From positions 1-64,000 of the forward strand of contig JBASDX010000002.1 of the NCBI GenBank assembly GCA_049652385.1: DNA of 64,000 nt, in the 5' to 3' direction. This document shows, one piece after another, positions 1 through 6,232 of this stretch (position 1 is its first letter; the number at the start of each line of letters is the position of its first letter). The notes under the pieces were generated by a model that did not search any database, was not told the DNA's origin, and saw only the letters and a list, made by a program, of their open reading frames with translations. Both the position numbers and the translations under genes were made by a program. The stretch is from DMER64 sp049652385. GTDB lineage: Bacteria; Bacteroidota; Bacteroidia; Bacteroidales; UBA932.

Positions 1-2
1 CT

Positions 3-143
3 TTTCCCAATGATGATGCTCTAAAAAAGTCTGTATATCTTGCTATTACTGAGATAGAGAAGAAATGGACCATGCCAATAAGGAACTGGGCTGTTGTTTT
101 AAATCAGTTTATTACTATTTTTGAAGACAGGGTACTGTTGTAA
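3..143 (+). pseudogene. 3' end of IS256-family (mutator-type) transposase, cut by window edge
   Basis: The reading frame open from base 3 encodes the C-terminal 46 residues of a DDE transposase. The stretch EKKWTMPIRNWAVVLNQF is the typical C-terminal motif of IS256-family transposases (KW..PIRNW...LNQ). It ends with TAA at 141-143. Only the tail is inside the window, so it cannot be judged whether the element is intact upstream. The right end of the element appears to lie near base 188, inside a truncated toxin gene on the other strand. Confidence 0.85.
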
Positions 144-160
144 TTATGAAAGCTCAATTA

Positions 161-188
161 TCATTTACACAAAATCCTGGACGGTGCC
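161..188 (+). repeat. Inferred right terminal inverted repeat of the IS256-type element
   Basis: The stretch from tcatttacac to acggtgcc follows the transposase stop by 17 nt and resembles IS256-family termini (a catttacacaaaat..gGac core). It also supplies the last eight codons and the stop of the truncated toxin frame on the minus strand, so the coding similarity of the toxin stops where the IS begins. The exact end is inferred; the left end and target duplication are outside the window. Confidence 0.5.
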
Positions 189-296
189 GTTTTCAGCCTC
201 CTTTGCTTTTTTGATGGCTCCGGCTAAAACCTTTTTTGTTTTATCGTCAAGCTTTTCAGCTTGCTTAATAAAGCGTTTTGAATAGTTTACTATCAT
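165..296 (-). pseudogene. RelE/ParE-type toxin truncated by IS256 insertion
   Basis: The 43-codon frame starts with ATG at 296 that overlaps the antitoxin stop (ATGA) and begins MIVNYSKRFIKQAEKLDDKT, which resembles the first helix-strand of RelE/ParE toxins (usually about 85-100 aa). After roughly 35 residues the frame enters the IS terminus and stops at 165-167. The catalytic C-terminal half is missing, so it should be inactive. Translational coupling to the antitoxin supports the TA assignment; the exact toxin subfamily cannot be told. Confidence 0.6.
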
Positions 297-535
297 ATTC
301 CTAACATATCTTCAAACGCCTTTTTTGCTTTCTCTGTTGCCTTTTCTTGACCATCAGGGTACATCATCAGCATCAACTCATAAAGTTGCTCATCGGTCAA
401 ATGCTCCTCACTCTTCTTGATTAAAACATCTTCCATGTACCTTTTTAGAGAAACACCATTAGTAGTTGCTCTTAATTGAAGTGCTTTAAGAGTTATATCG
501 GGAAGGTCTATAAGTTTTCTAGTTGTTGCTTTCAT
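293..535 (-). CDS. Antitoxin of the disrupted TA pair (ribbon-helix-helix-like)
   Basis: This 80-residue protein begins MKATTRKLIDLPDITLKALQ and continues with a segment (RATTNGVSLKRYMEDVLIK) typical of small RHH-like antitoxins that bind their own operator; the C-terminal half is acidic and lysine-rich, as expected of a toxin-binding tail. Its stop overlaps the start of the truncated toxin by four bases. A promoter and a 12-bp palindrome precede it. With the toxin destroyed, it is an orphan antitoxin. Family assignment is by pattern only. Confidence 0.65.
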   Translation of the reverse strand: MKATTRKLIDLPDITLKALQLRATTNGVSLKRYMEDVLIKKSEEHLTDEQLYELMLMMYPDGQEKATEKAKKAFEDMLGI

Positions 536-539
536 GGTT

Positions 540-589
540 GTTAATGTTAACTCTGTTGCAAATATATATTATATATAGAATATATACAA
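540..589 (-). promoter_or_regulatory. Promoter and operator of the first antitoxin gene
   Basis: On the minus strand a -7 box TATATTTG lies at 559-566 with TTG 20 bp upstream (587-589), fitting the Bacteroidota consensus (TTTG, 19-21 bp, TAnnTTTG). The perfect palindrome GTTAATGTTAAC at 540-551 sits between the box and the ATG at 535, where an autoregulating antitoxin would bind. The operator role is inferred. Confidence 0.55.
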
Positions 590-813
590 CGAGTGTAGTG
601 GAAAACTCTTATTATAATAGAACATACAAAGGTTTATTTGATGATAGAGCTGTACAGGTACCGGCTGTAGCGCTTGAAAGGGTACCGCTTCAGAGCCTGA
701 AGAGCGAGTGTGTTTTCGGAAATACAAAAAATGCCAAAATAGGAAATGGAGTCTTGTTTTAATTCTTTTTTTATGCAGTTTTGCGGAAAAACAGAAGTGA
801 ATAAAATGAACTT

Positions 814-955
814 TTGGCAATTAAAAAATCAATTTTACGATGCGTAGTGCAGCAGATTCGGAACAGTTGCCGGTATGTTACATACAAAGACTTGAAAGAG
901 TTCACGGCTGCTTTAAGAAACTGGGTTGTTGTTTTAAATCAGTTTATTTTCTTTT
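814..955 (+). pseudogene. Internally deleted IS256-family transposase remnant
   Basis: The frame carries RCVVQQIRNSCRYVTYKD followed by LKEFTAALR and then, with no gap, NWVVVLNQF. In IS256 transposases the C..HQIRNS..YV..KD motif lies in the catalytic core, well over 100 residues before the C-terminal RNW..VLNQF motif, so the middle is deleted in frame. The region 917-945 is nearly identical to the transposase tail at 85-113. No intact 5' part is seen upstream. It ends against the 3' end of the abiEii gene. Confidence 0.7.
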
Positions 956-1865
956 ATAAAAATAGAATCTGTTTTAGCATTTCTACTTGTTCTCTATGCT
1001 TTTGAGGATTACTATCTCTTAGCTTTTTGATGTTGAGCAATTTCCATCTTATTGCTGGATATTTACTGTAATCCACTTTCGTCCAATCCGGCTTGCCTTT
1101 CGAGAAAGCCAACAAGAACTCCTTATCTTCATCTGTCAAAGACTCATTTATCATCCTTATAAGTTGTTTTCTTGTCTCTTGGTATTCGTCATCTCCAAAG
1201 GTGTCATCTGTCATTCCTTGAAATTGGCTTTCAAATACTGCGGACTGGTCAATGTAATGAGGATTTAACAACTCATGTATCGGACGCTTACCGCATAAAA
1301 GGAAAAAGATAAATCCCTCTTTGATATCAGTAGAATAGCCAACTTCATTGATGAGATTCCGTATGTCAAATAAATCACGAGGATGCTGCCTGTCCAATGC
1401 TGCATTTATCTTTCCTCCCCATAGTTGCTTTTGGGAAACCATTCTGATTTCGCAGAATTTATCAAATACTTCCTGTGCTTTGTTGCATAACACCACCAAT
1501 TCAGTATCTGAAATTATTCCTCGATTGATTTGATTTACTTCTATTTTAACCATTGCCTCCGGAATAGTGCAGATTAACTTCAATTCTTCTTCGGCTCTGA
1601 CTGGATCTGCAAAATTTATATTGGGAATCCGTTTTTCCAATCGCTCTTTTACTCTTTCAAGAGCTAACCGGATGTTTAGTAAGTCTTTATCTCGATTATT
1701 ACTTGCGGGAATATATGTGAGATCAATATCGATCGACAAGCGAGGCATATTCAGACAGAACAGATTGATCGCGGTTCCTCCATGAAGCGCAAAGACATCC
1801 TCTTTTGCTATCTCCGGCAATATTTCCAATAGGAGTGAGACTTGTTTTTTATAGATGTCTTTCAT
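954..1865 (-). CDS. abiEii: Nucleotidyltransferase toxin, AbiEii/AbiGii family
   Basis: This 303-residue protein contains the AbiEii signature ALHGGTAINLF (about residues 26-36) followed by RLSIDIDL (about 42-49), the GG and DxD nucleotidyltransferase motifs that use NTPs to modify tRNA in characterised type IV TA toxins. Its start overlaps the stop of the upstream antitoxin gene (ATGA at 1862-1865), as is usual for abiEi-abiEii. The length matches the family. It could act as an abortive-infection defence toxin; this is inferred from family. Its 3' end abuts an IS256 remnant. Confidence 0.88.
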   Translation of the reverse strand: MKDIYKKQVSLLLEILPEIAKEDVFALHGGTAINLFCLNMPRLSIDIDLTYIPASNNRDKDLLNIRLALERVKERLEKRIPNINFADPVRAEEELKLICTIPEAMVKIEVNQINRGIISDTELVVLCNKAQEVFDKFCEIRMVSQKQLWGGKINAALDRQHPRDLFDIRNLINEVGYSTDIKEGFIFFLLCGKRPIHELLNPHYIDQSAVFESQFQGMTDDTFGDDEYQETRKQLIRMINESLTDEDKEFLLAFSKGKPDWTKVDYSKYPAIRWKLLNIKKLRDSNPQKHREQVEMLKQILFL

Positions 1866-2638
1866 TCAACTAACTCATTGGGTAATACTAAACTATATTT
1901 CGGAACTAATATACCATTCGGGACAATACTTCTATTACCTGACCCAAGGTCTATTTTTGTTTGATCTATATATTTGAACCAACTATGTCCAACACGTTCA
2001 GCAAAATAAAGAAAAAGTCTCTTAGCCTTTATGGACTTACAGTCTTCTAATAATTCTTGAGCTTGGTTAGGACGTAACGTGGCAAGCCCCTCCATTAACT
2101 CAAATGCTTCATTAAGAGAAAATTCTTTCGGAGTCAATGCCAAACATTCCAACATAGCACGGGCAGGATTAGAAATATTCATTTCTATATCGCCGTCTCG
2201 ATAAATTGTCAAACCAAGCATATCATTATTAAACAGATTGATTTTGTACACCTTATAATCTGAATCCCATTTGTTTTTGATAAACCATGGTGGCAATTCG
2301 GTTCGTCCGGGAACAAACAATGTTGTTTTTGGAAAACTTAGTTGCAAATAGTGCGTGCTTCCTTGTAATTCCAATGCTGAACGCCCTCCGATATGGATAT
2401 TTACACTTGATTGAGATTGTAAAGCGGAAAGGGCACCGAATAACATAAACGGATCTCCTGATTTAAGCATTGCCCCTTTACCTATAGACTTGAGCCAACC
2501 TCCTTTTCTATATCTTTGCTGTAATTCATACGAATAACCCTTAGAAACAAGCTCGGATGAGAGCAGTACAAGACCTTTAGGAGAGTTTTGTATCAACTTG
2601 TTTATTTTCGTTTGGTTTATTTCTGTAGCATTAGTCAT
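1862..2638 (-). CDS. abiEi: AbiEi-family antitoxin
   Basis: This 258-residue protein has an N-terminal winged-helix-like segment (residues about 8-60, with LQQRYRKGGWLKSIGKGAML) and a C-terminal domain with INLFNNDMLG and a stretch on family gene dosage (ALTPKEFSLNEAFELMEGL) found in AbiEi antitoxins that repress their own promoter and neutralise AbiEii. It is translationally coupled to the toxin gene downstream. A -7 box lies 23 bp upstream. Long-form AbiEi proteins of this size are common in Bacteroidota. Confidence 0.82.
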   Translation of the reverse strand: MTNATEINQTKINKLIQNSPKGLVLLSSELVSKGYSYELQQRYRKGGWLKSIGKGAMLKSGDPFMLFGALSALQSQSSVNIHIGGRSALELQGSTHYLQLSFPKTTLFVPGRTELPPWFIKNKWDSDYKVYKINLFNNDMLGLTIYRDGDIEMNISNPARAMLECLALTPKEFSLNEAFELMEGLATLRPNQAQELLEDCKSIKAKRLFLYFAERVGHSWFKYIDQTKIDLGSGNRSIVPNGILVPKYSLVLPNELVE

Positions 2639-2660
2639 ACTATATGTATTAATATCTCTA

Positions 2661-2691
2661 CAAAAATAAACGGTTTAGTTCAAATAAACAA
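2661..2691 (-). promoter_or_regulatory. Promoter of the abiEi-abiEii operon
   Basis: The minus strand shows TATTTTTG (2661-2668) with TTG 20 bp upstream (2689-2691), matching the Bacteroidota -33/-7 pattern. Transcription would begin about 15 bases before the ATG at 2638. Confidence 0.45.
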
Positions 2692-2977
2692 GATACAGAG
2701 TTTGAAATAGTTGGATAAACTATACTTGTAGTATAAATAATCAAATGATTATAAACTGAAATAGTGTAGTTTTATCTAGATTCCAGAAGGTTGCCGGGTT
2801 TGCAAGAATACCACTCAATACAAATGTATTTTTGAAAAAACCAAAAAGCACAAAGATTGTATGTTGCAATATACAAGTCCAGCCGTTCCTCGTTGTTTTG
2901 GTATAGAGACTAGTCGCCCCTGTGTGTTAACACGCACGTACCCACACAATTGCAAGCCTTTTCAAACTTTCAAATTA
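2692..2977. other. Intergenic gap with no recognisable gene
   Basis: I see no convincing ORF here. A near-palindrome GTGTGTTAACACGCAC lies around 2917-2932 downstream of the Memo-AMMECR1 stop on the minus strand, but it has no T-run, so a terminator is not supported. Confidence 0.4.
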
Positions 2978-4549
2978 CTATTCTTCATTTAGTGCATGAA
3001 AAATGAAGATGCGGGCTTTTTTCCACCCGTCCCAGCCCAGGCCGGCTTTGTCGCGGGAGCAATGCCCCAGGAATTCTTCCAGGCTCCAGCCGGTTTCCAC
3101 TGCCACTTGCGGCAGGAATACCCCGGTACGTCCTTTGTCTTGGATGATAATGCCGTGTTTTCCCAGTTCAATTTCGTCAATGGATTGGATTTCCCGCAAA
3201 GGAGACAATACGGTGATTTCGTAGGTCAGGTGCGGTAAATCTGTTACGCTCACCGGAGGAAAGCGGTTGTCGTACAGGGCTGCCGCCCGGGCCATTTCCT
3301 GTACCAGCAGATACAGAGGAATATCCGATTCAATACGTCCGATACATCCGCGCAGGCAGCCTTGCTGCTTCAATGTTACAAAGGCCCCGTAAGGCTTGTG
3401 CAGTTCCGGTGGGTAGTCAGCAGGACTTGTCTCGGCCAATGGACTGCCTGCATAGCCTTTCGCCCCTTCGACTCGATAGGAGGAGGGGTTTTTCCCCGCC
3501 CCATTGGCTTGACCGGCCGAGGGGGTTACGGCTGCATGTACCGCTTCTTTGGCGAGGGCTTGAAGCATGGCCTCGGCTTTTTGAGAAAAACCGGCTTCTT
3601 TGGCCGTTACGGAAAAAGCCCAATATCCCACCACCTGGTCTTTTTCACCGTAGAGCGGGTTGTCTCCGGAGTTCTTGTATTCCAGGGCGTGATACGTGAA
3701 ACGTTCGTGAGCGTTGGCTGATGGATCAAGGCCTTGCGCAGGTGCCGTAGCCGAGGAGGTGTTATTTGCCGAGGCCGCTGCTGTACCTGATGTGAGATAC
3801 ATCAAGGTAAGGACCGAGGTCCAGCCGCAAAGACTGGTATCCAGACCGGGGATGTAGTTGGCTTCGTTTTCCCGTAGTGTATCCATCAGGGCTTGCGGGT
3901 TATTCGTTAGGATGGCGTCTTTGGTAAGTGCATCTACCCGCACGGCCTGGTCGTAGGGCGGGTAATGGGAAAAGTCCGTGCTGATGACAAACAAGTTTTC
4001 CCGGTTGAACCACGGAGCCAAGGCTTGGGCAATTTCTTTGCAGACGTGCGGTGAAAACGTCCCGATTACCAGAGGTACCAGCAGGATGTTGTTTGCGTAG
4101 AGGTGTTGCAGGAAGGGCAATTGCACTTCCAGGCTGTGCTCGCCGGCGTGGGCGTGGCTGTTGGCTGTAAAAAGCCCGGGATGCGACATTGCCAGTTGTT
4201 TGCCCAGCTCTGTATCTACTTTGACGGTACCCATAGGCGTTCTGTAATCGCCTTCTGTATAGACAGCCGCTCCTTGGATAGGAACGCGGTGGGAAGATCC
4301 AATCAGAAAAATACGCCGGTACCTTCTGTTCCTATCCAATTGGTTAAAGGCCGAGGCGGCTACGCCTCCGGAAAAAACGTATCCGGCGTGCGGACTGATA
4401 AGGGCCCGCACATCTCCTCCTGCAGGAGGTTGTGCTTGCCGGAAAAGTTGTTCCACCTCTTTTCGCAGGTCTTTTTCCGACCCGGGATAGAACCGGCCCG
4501 CAACGGCAGGGGGCCGGGCAAATCGTTCAGGCTTGTTGTTTTGTCCCAT
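2978..4549 (-). CDS. Memo/AMMECR1 fusion (AmmeMemoRadiSam proteins B and A)
   Basis: The N-terminal half is a Memo-family domain: RPPAVAGRFYPG near the start, ISPHAGYVFSGG, HAGEHSLEVQLPF, STDFSHYP and LCGWTSV supply the His/His/Cys set of the family. An Ala/Ser/Pro-rich linker joins an AMMECR1 domain (YGAFVTLKQQGCLRGCIG, then RFPPVS and CSRDKAGLGWDGWKKARIF). The two often occur with a radical SAM partner, which is not beside it here. I prefer ATG at 4549 (523 aa) because a TATATTTG box lies just 5 nt before it and homology begins soon after; ATGs up to 4603 are alternatives. The biochemical role is unknown. An S/A/T-rich insertion lies near the domain junction. Confidence 0.85.
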   Translation of the reverse strand: MGQNNKPERFARPPAVAGRFYPGSEKDLRKEVEQLFRQAQPPAGGDVRALISPHAGYVFSGGVAASAFNQLDRNRRYRRIFLIGSSHRVPIQGAAVYTEGDYRTPMGTVKVDTELGKQLAMSHPGLFTANSHAHAGEHSLEVQLPFLQHLYANNILLVPLVIGTFSPHVCKEIAQALAPWFNRENLFVISTDFSHYPPYDQAVRVDALTKDAILTNNPQALMDTLRENEANYIPGLDTSLCGWTSVLTLMYLTSGTAAASANNTSSATAPAQGLDPSANAHERFTYHALEYKNSGDNPLYGEKDQVVGYWAFSVTAKEAGFSQKAEAMLQALAKEAVHAAVTPSAGQANGAGKNPSSYRVEGAKGYAGSPLAETSPADYPPELHKPYGAFVTLKQQGCLRGCIGRIESDIPLYLLVQEMARAAALYDNRFPPVSVTDLPHLTYEITVLSPLREIQSIDEIELGKHGIIIQDKGRTGVFLPQVAVETGWSLEEFLGHCSRDKAGLGWDGWKKARIFIFHALNEE

Positions 4550-4554
4550 AGACA

Positions 4555-4562
4555 CAAATATA
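4555..4562 (-). promoter_or_regulatory. -7 box directly before the Memo-AMMECR1 start
   Basis: TATATTTG followed by TGTCT and then ATG at 4549. With the usual distance from box to start of transcription the mRNA would begin at or next to the ATG, so it would be nearly leaderless. If translation starts further upstream, the match is accidental. Confidence 0.4.
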
Positions 4563-4608
4563 CGAAACACTTTCATGCGTTGCATGAAGTTTAGCTGCGT
4601 CATCTATC

Positions 4609-4709
4609 GGCGGACGGGTTGTAGCGGCTAAGGAAAACATTGGCTCCCGAACAGGGAGGGGACCCACCGTAGGTGGGGAGGATTTTCCGTGCCGCTACAG
4701 CCGGCCGCC
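4609..4709 (+). repeat. Family 3 structured repeat, complete copy A
   Basis: A palindromic element: outer arms GGCGG...CCGCC and CGG...CCG, then the perfect stem TGTAGCGGC (4620-4628) with GCCGCTACA (4691-4699), then GGAAAA (4631-4636 region) with TTTTCC (4683-4688). Inside are two hairpins, CTCCC-gaaca-GGGAG and CCCACC-gta-GGTGGG. A second complete copy lies inverted at 22963-23054 with about 90 percent visible identity and a compensatory G-C to T-A change in the main stem; a 3' fragment lies at 5461-5487. Confidence 0.85.
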
Positions 4710-4787
4710 ACACCTGCACGCAGCAGCAAACCAATTTATTTGTTGCGCGCTATAAGTACTATGAAACGGAGCTTCGCCTGTTTAAGG

Positions 4788-5066
4788 CTATTTGTCACTG
4801 TAGTGTCCATAAGCAGAAATAGCAATGACAATAAGATCCATGTCTTTAATTTGATACACTAGTCGGTGTCTGCTATCAATTCGTCTGGACCATATATTTG
4901 CCTCCATGTGACGGAGGGGCTCAGGATGACCAGTACCCGTAGTCGGATGCGTTGCAAGTTCGGTAAAAAGAGTATATATTTTTTTAACCAGCTTTTTATC
5001 GCCAGATTTTTTATGAAGGTCTAAGTCTTTGCGAACGCGCTCAGAAATTACCAAAGAATAACTCAT
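4788..5066 (-). CDS. yoeB: Txe/YoeB-family toxin
   Basis: This 92-residue protein ends with HPEPLRHMEANIWSRRIDSRHRLVYQI and ISAYGHYSDK, the arrangement of YoeB/Txe ribosome-dependent mRNA endonucleases (GKPEPLK...WSRRI...HRLVY...GHY). The conserved Glu, Arg and C-terminal His/Tyr are present, so it is probably active. It overlaps the antitoxin stop by four bases (ATGA). The N-terminal ERVRKDLDLHKKSGDKKLVKK helix also fits. The pair lies between two family 3 repeats. Confidence 0.9.
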   Translation of the reverse strand: MSYSLVISERVRKDLDLHKKSGDKKLVKKIYTLFTELATHPTTGTGHPEPLRHMEANIWSRRIDSRHRLVYQIKDMDLIVIAISAYGHYSDK

Positions 5067-5332
5067 AGGCCCAGCATCGACTTGATATCGTTAAGCGATA
5101 CACTGGTAACACGCCCGGCTTTAATGTCTTCTATACCTTGTTCGACAGCTTCAATATTTCGAGGATCTTCAAAGTATGAGTCGTTGCTGGGGCTTGGATT
5201 TACCCTTATCTCTTTGTTAGGAGTAAGCTCAATAATCCCATTTTTGCTTTTAACAGCGATTTTTTCAGTAAATGCCATTTTCATGTACTTACTGATATTA
5301 TTTCTGAATTCGGTAATTGTTAGTAATAACAT
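5063..5332 (-). CDS. yefM: YefM/Phd-family antitoxin
   Basis: This 89-residue protein has a Phd/YefM-like N-terminal DNA-binding region (TITEFRNNISKYMKMAFTEKIAVKSKNG) and an acidic C-terminal tail (YFEDPRNIEAVEQGIEDIKAG) of the kind that threads into YoeB. The toxin gene follows with an ATGA overlap. An ATGACA-TGTCAT inverted repeat and a TGTACA hexamer lie just upstream, compatible with autoregulation. Confidence 0.85.
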   Translation of the reverse strand: MLLLTITEFRNNISKYMKMAFTEKIAVKSKNGIIELTPNKEIRVNPSPSNDSYFEDPRNIEAVEQGIEDIKAGRVTSVSLNDIKSMLGL

Positions 5333-5344
5333 TGCTATATTATT

Positions 5345-5379
5345 AATGACACAAACATGTCATAATTCTGTACAAAAAT
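5345..5379 (-). promoter_or_regulatory. Promoter and likely operator of yefM-yoeB
   Basis: On the minus strand TATTTTTG (5372-5379) is a -7 box. Between it and the ATG lies ATGACA-caaaca-TGTCAT (5345-5362), a perfect 6-bp inverted repeat. TGTACA, the core hexamer of known YefM operators, overlaps the box at 5369-5374. Binding is inferred from this placement. Confidence 0.5.
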
Positions 5380-5460
5380 AACACATAATCTTTAGAAAAA
5401 CAAATCCGACTGGTTCTATTAGCGGAAGCACTTGTACATTGCGTATGTACTTTTTGTATG

Positions 5461-5487
5461 AGGAGGATTTTTCGTTCCGCTACAGCC
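5461..5487 (+). repeat. Family 3 repeat, 3' fragment (copy C)
   Basis: The sequence AGGAGGATTTTTCGTT followed by CCGCTACAGCC matches the last third of family 3 copies A and B; the 5' arm and both internal hairpins are absent. It lies 42 bp before the first unit of array A in the same relative orientation as copy B to array B. A small GTACAT-tgcgt-ATGTAC hairpin precedes it at 5434-5450. Confidence 0.7.
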
Positions 5488-5529
5488 ACCCACTTTGCCC
5501 GTAGTAATAAGCCGGGCTTCTTGTTACTA

Positions 5530-5618
5530 GGTAGTGAGTAGTGTAAAAATGTCAAACGCTGCAACATTTTGTATATCTGTGCGTTAGCGCTCCGTCTTTA
5601 AAAAGTTCACTCACTACC
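5530..5618 (+). repeat. Family 1 stem-bounded unit A1
   Basis: GGTAGTGAGT (5530-5539) and its perfect inverse ACTCACTACC (5609-5618) enclose 69 nt. The interior carries CTGCAA at interior positions 20-25 and GTTAGCG at 44-50, shared without gaps with other units. The following spacer has AAAACGGCCTTTTT. Confidence 0.85.
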
Positions 5619-5654
5619 CAGACCGGAAAACGCGGAAAAACGGCCTTTTTGCTT

Positions 5655-5749
5655 CTAGGTAGTGAGTGGCACAAAGCAAGGAAACGGGGCAAATGATTGA
5701 ATGACAGAGCGGTAGAAAGGTAAGCGAAAAAACGCTACTCACTACCTAG
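5655..5749 (+). repeat. Family 1 stem-bounded unit A2
   Basis: The arm CTAGGTAGTGAGT (5655-5667) pairs perfectly with ACTCACTACCTAG (5737-5749), and the stem continues as GGC/GCT with one G-U pair. The core unit 5658-5746 again has a 69-nt interior and starts exactly 128 nt after A1. The interior is the most diverged of array A but keeps GCAA at interior positions 22-25. Confidence 0.85.
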
Positions 5750-5791
5750 TCGACAGCTGAAGTGTGCGGCAGGACAGCAAGATAGGCCGTT

Positions 5792-5888
5792 GAAGGGTGA
5801 TAAGTAGCATGAAACAGCATGGTGCTGCAAAGTGCATGTAATCAGGTTGTTAACGTTGTGAGCAAAAAATCGCTACTTATGACCCTTC
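5792..5888 (+). repeat. Family 1 stem-bounded unit A3
   Basis: GAAGGGTGATAAGTAGC (5792-5808) pairs with GCTACTTATGACCCTTC (5872-5888) with one mismatch. The core 5796-5884 has a 69-nt interior, with CTGCAA and GTTAACG at the same interior positions as in A1. It starts 138 nt after A2. Confidence 0.85.
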
Positions 5889-5919
5889 CTGGAAAATGTA
5901 AAAACAGCCCTTTTCGCGT

Positions 5920-6014
5920 AAGGGTAATAAGTAATATAAAACGGCTTGGTGTTATAAGATGCTGATTATTTGCGAGTTGCCATTTTTCTAACAGAGTTGT
6001 TACTTATCACATTT
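5920..6014 (+). repeat. Family 1 stem-bounded unit A4 (degenerate)
   Basis: AAGGGTAATAAGTAA (5920-5934) pairs with TTACTTATCACATTT (6000-6014) imperfectly; the inner eight positions are perfect. The core 5923-6011 has the same 69-nt interior and starts 127 nt after A3. The preceding spacer AAAACAGCCCTTTT resembles the other spacers. The weaker outer arm suggests decay at the array end. Confidence 0.75.
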
Positions 6015-6018
6015 CCGA

Positions 6019-6108
6019 CGAGCGCAGCCGGAGCTGCAACAAACAAGCGGAAGCCTCGGCAAAACAACCCGACTTCTGCAGTTTGTTGCAGAGCGGCGTC
6101 CCACGCTC
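6019..6108. repeat. Long imperfect hairpin after array A
   Basis: CTGCAACAAAC (6034-6044) and GTTTGTTGCAG (6081-6091) are perfect inverse copies. Further out CCG pairs with CGG and GAGCG (6020-6024) with CGCTC (6104-6108), giving an element of about 90 nt with internal mismatches. No second copy was found in the window. Confidence 0.6.
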
Positions 6109-6110
6109 AG

Positions 6111-6210
6111 ATCTGATTAAGTGCGCCATTTTTGTAAAGTGAAATACCAACTGGCTGATTATCGGTACGTAGGTTTTTTAAGCAACCCAAATGACGCGCT
6201 AGATCTGATC
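6111..6210 (+). repeat. Family 2 palindromic repeat, copy 1
   Basis: Runs from ATCTGATTAAGTGCGCCA to GACGCGCTAGATCTGAT. The ends form an imperfect inverted repeat. Copy 2 at 16407-16506 shares both ends and the start of the interior (TTTTGyAA.rTGAAA), in the same orientation, with nearly the same length (97 against 96 nt between matching bases). Confidence 0.7.
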
Positions 6211-6232
6211 AGGGTGCGTCAAAAAAGGGGTT

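Noticed and set aside
569..820. 83-codon minus-strand ORF between IS remnants
   Set aside because: Composition is irregular and no family is recognised; the region looks like decayed sequence.
5343..5567. 74-codon minus-strand ORF beside array A
   Set aside because: It crosses the yefM promoter region, the family 3 fragment and the start of unit A1.
5530..6014. Arrays A and B as CRISPR arrays
   Set aside because: The repeated parts are inverted arms of 10-17 bp around a related 69-nt interior, not 24-40 bp direct repeats with unrelated spacers. No cas genes are in the window.
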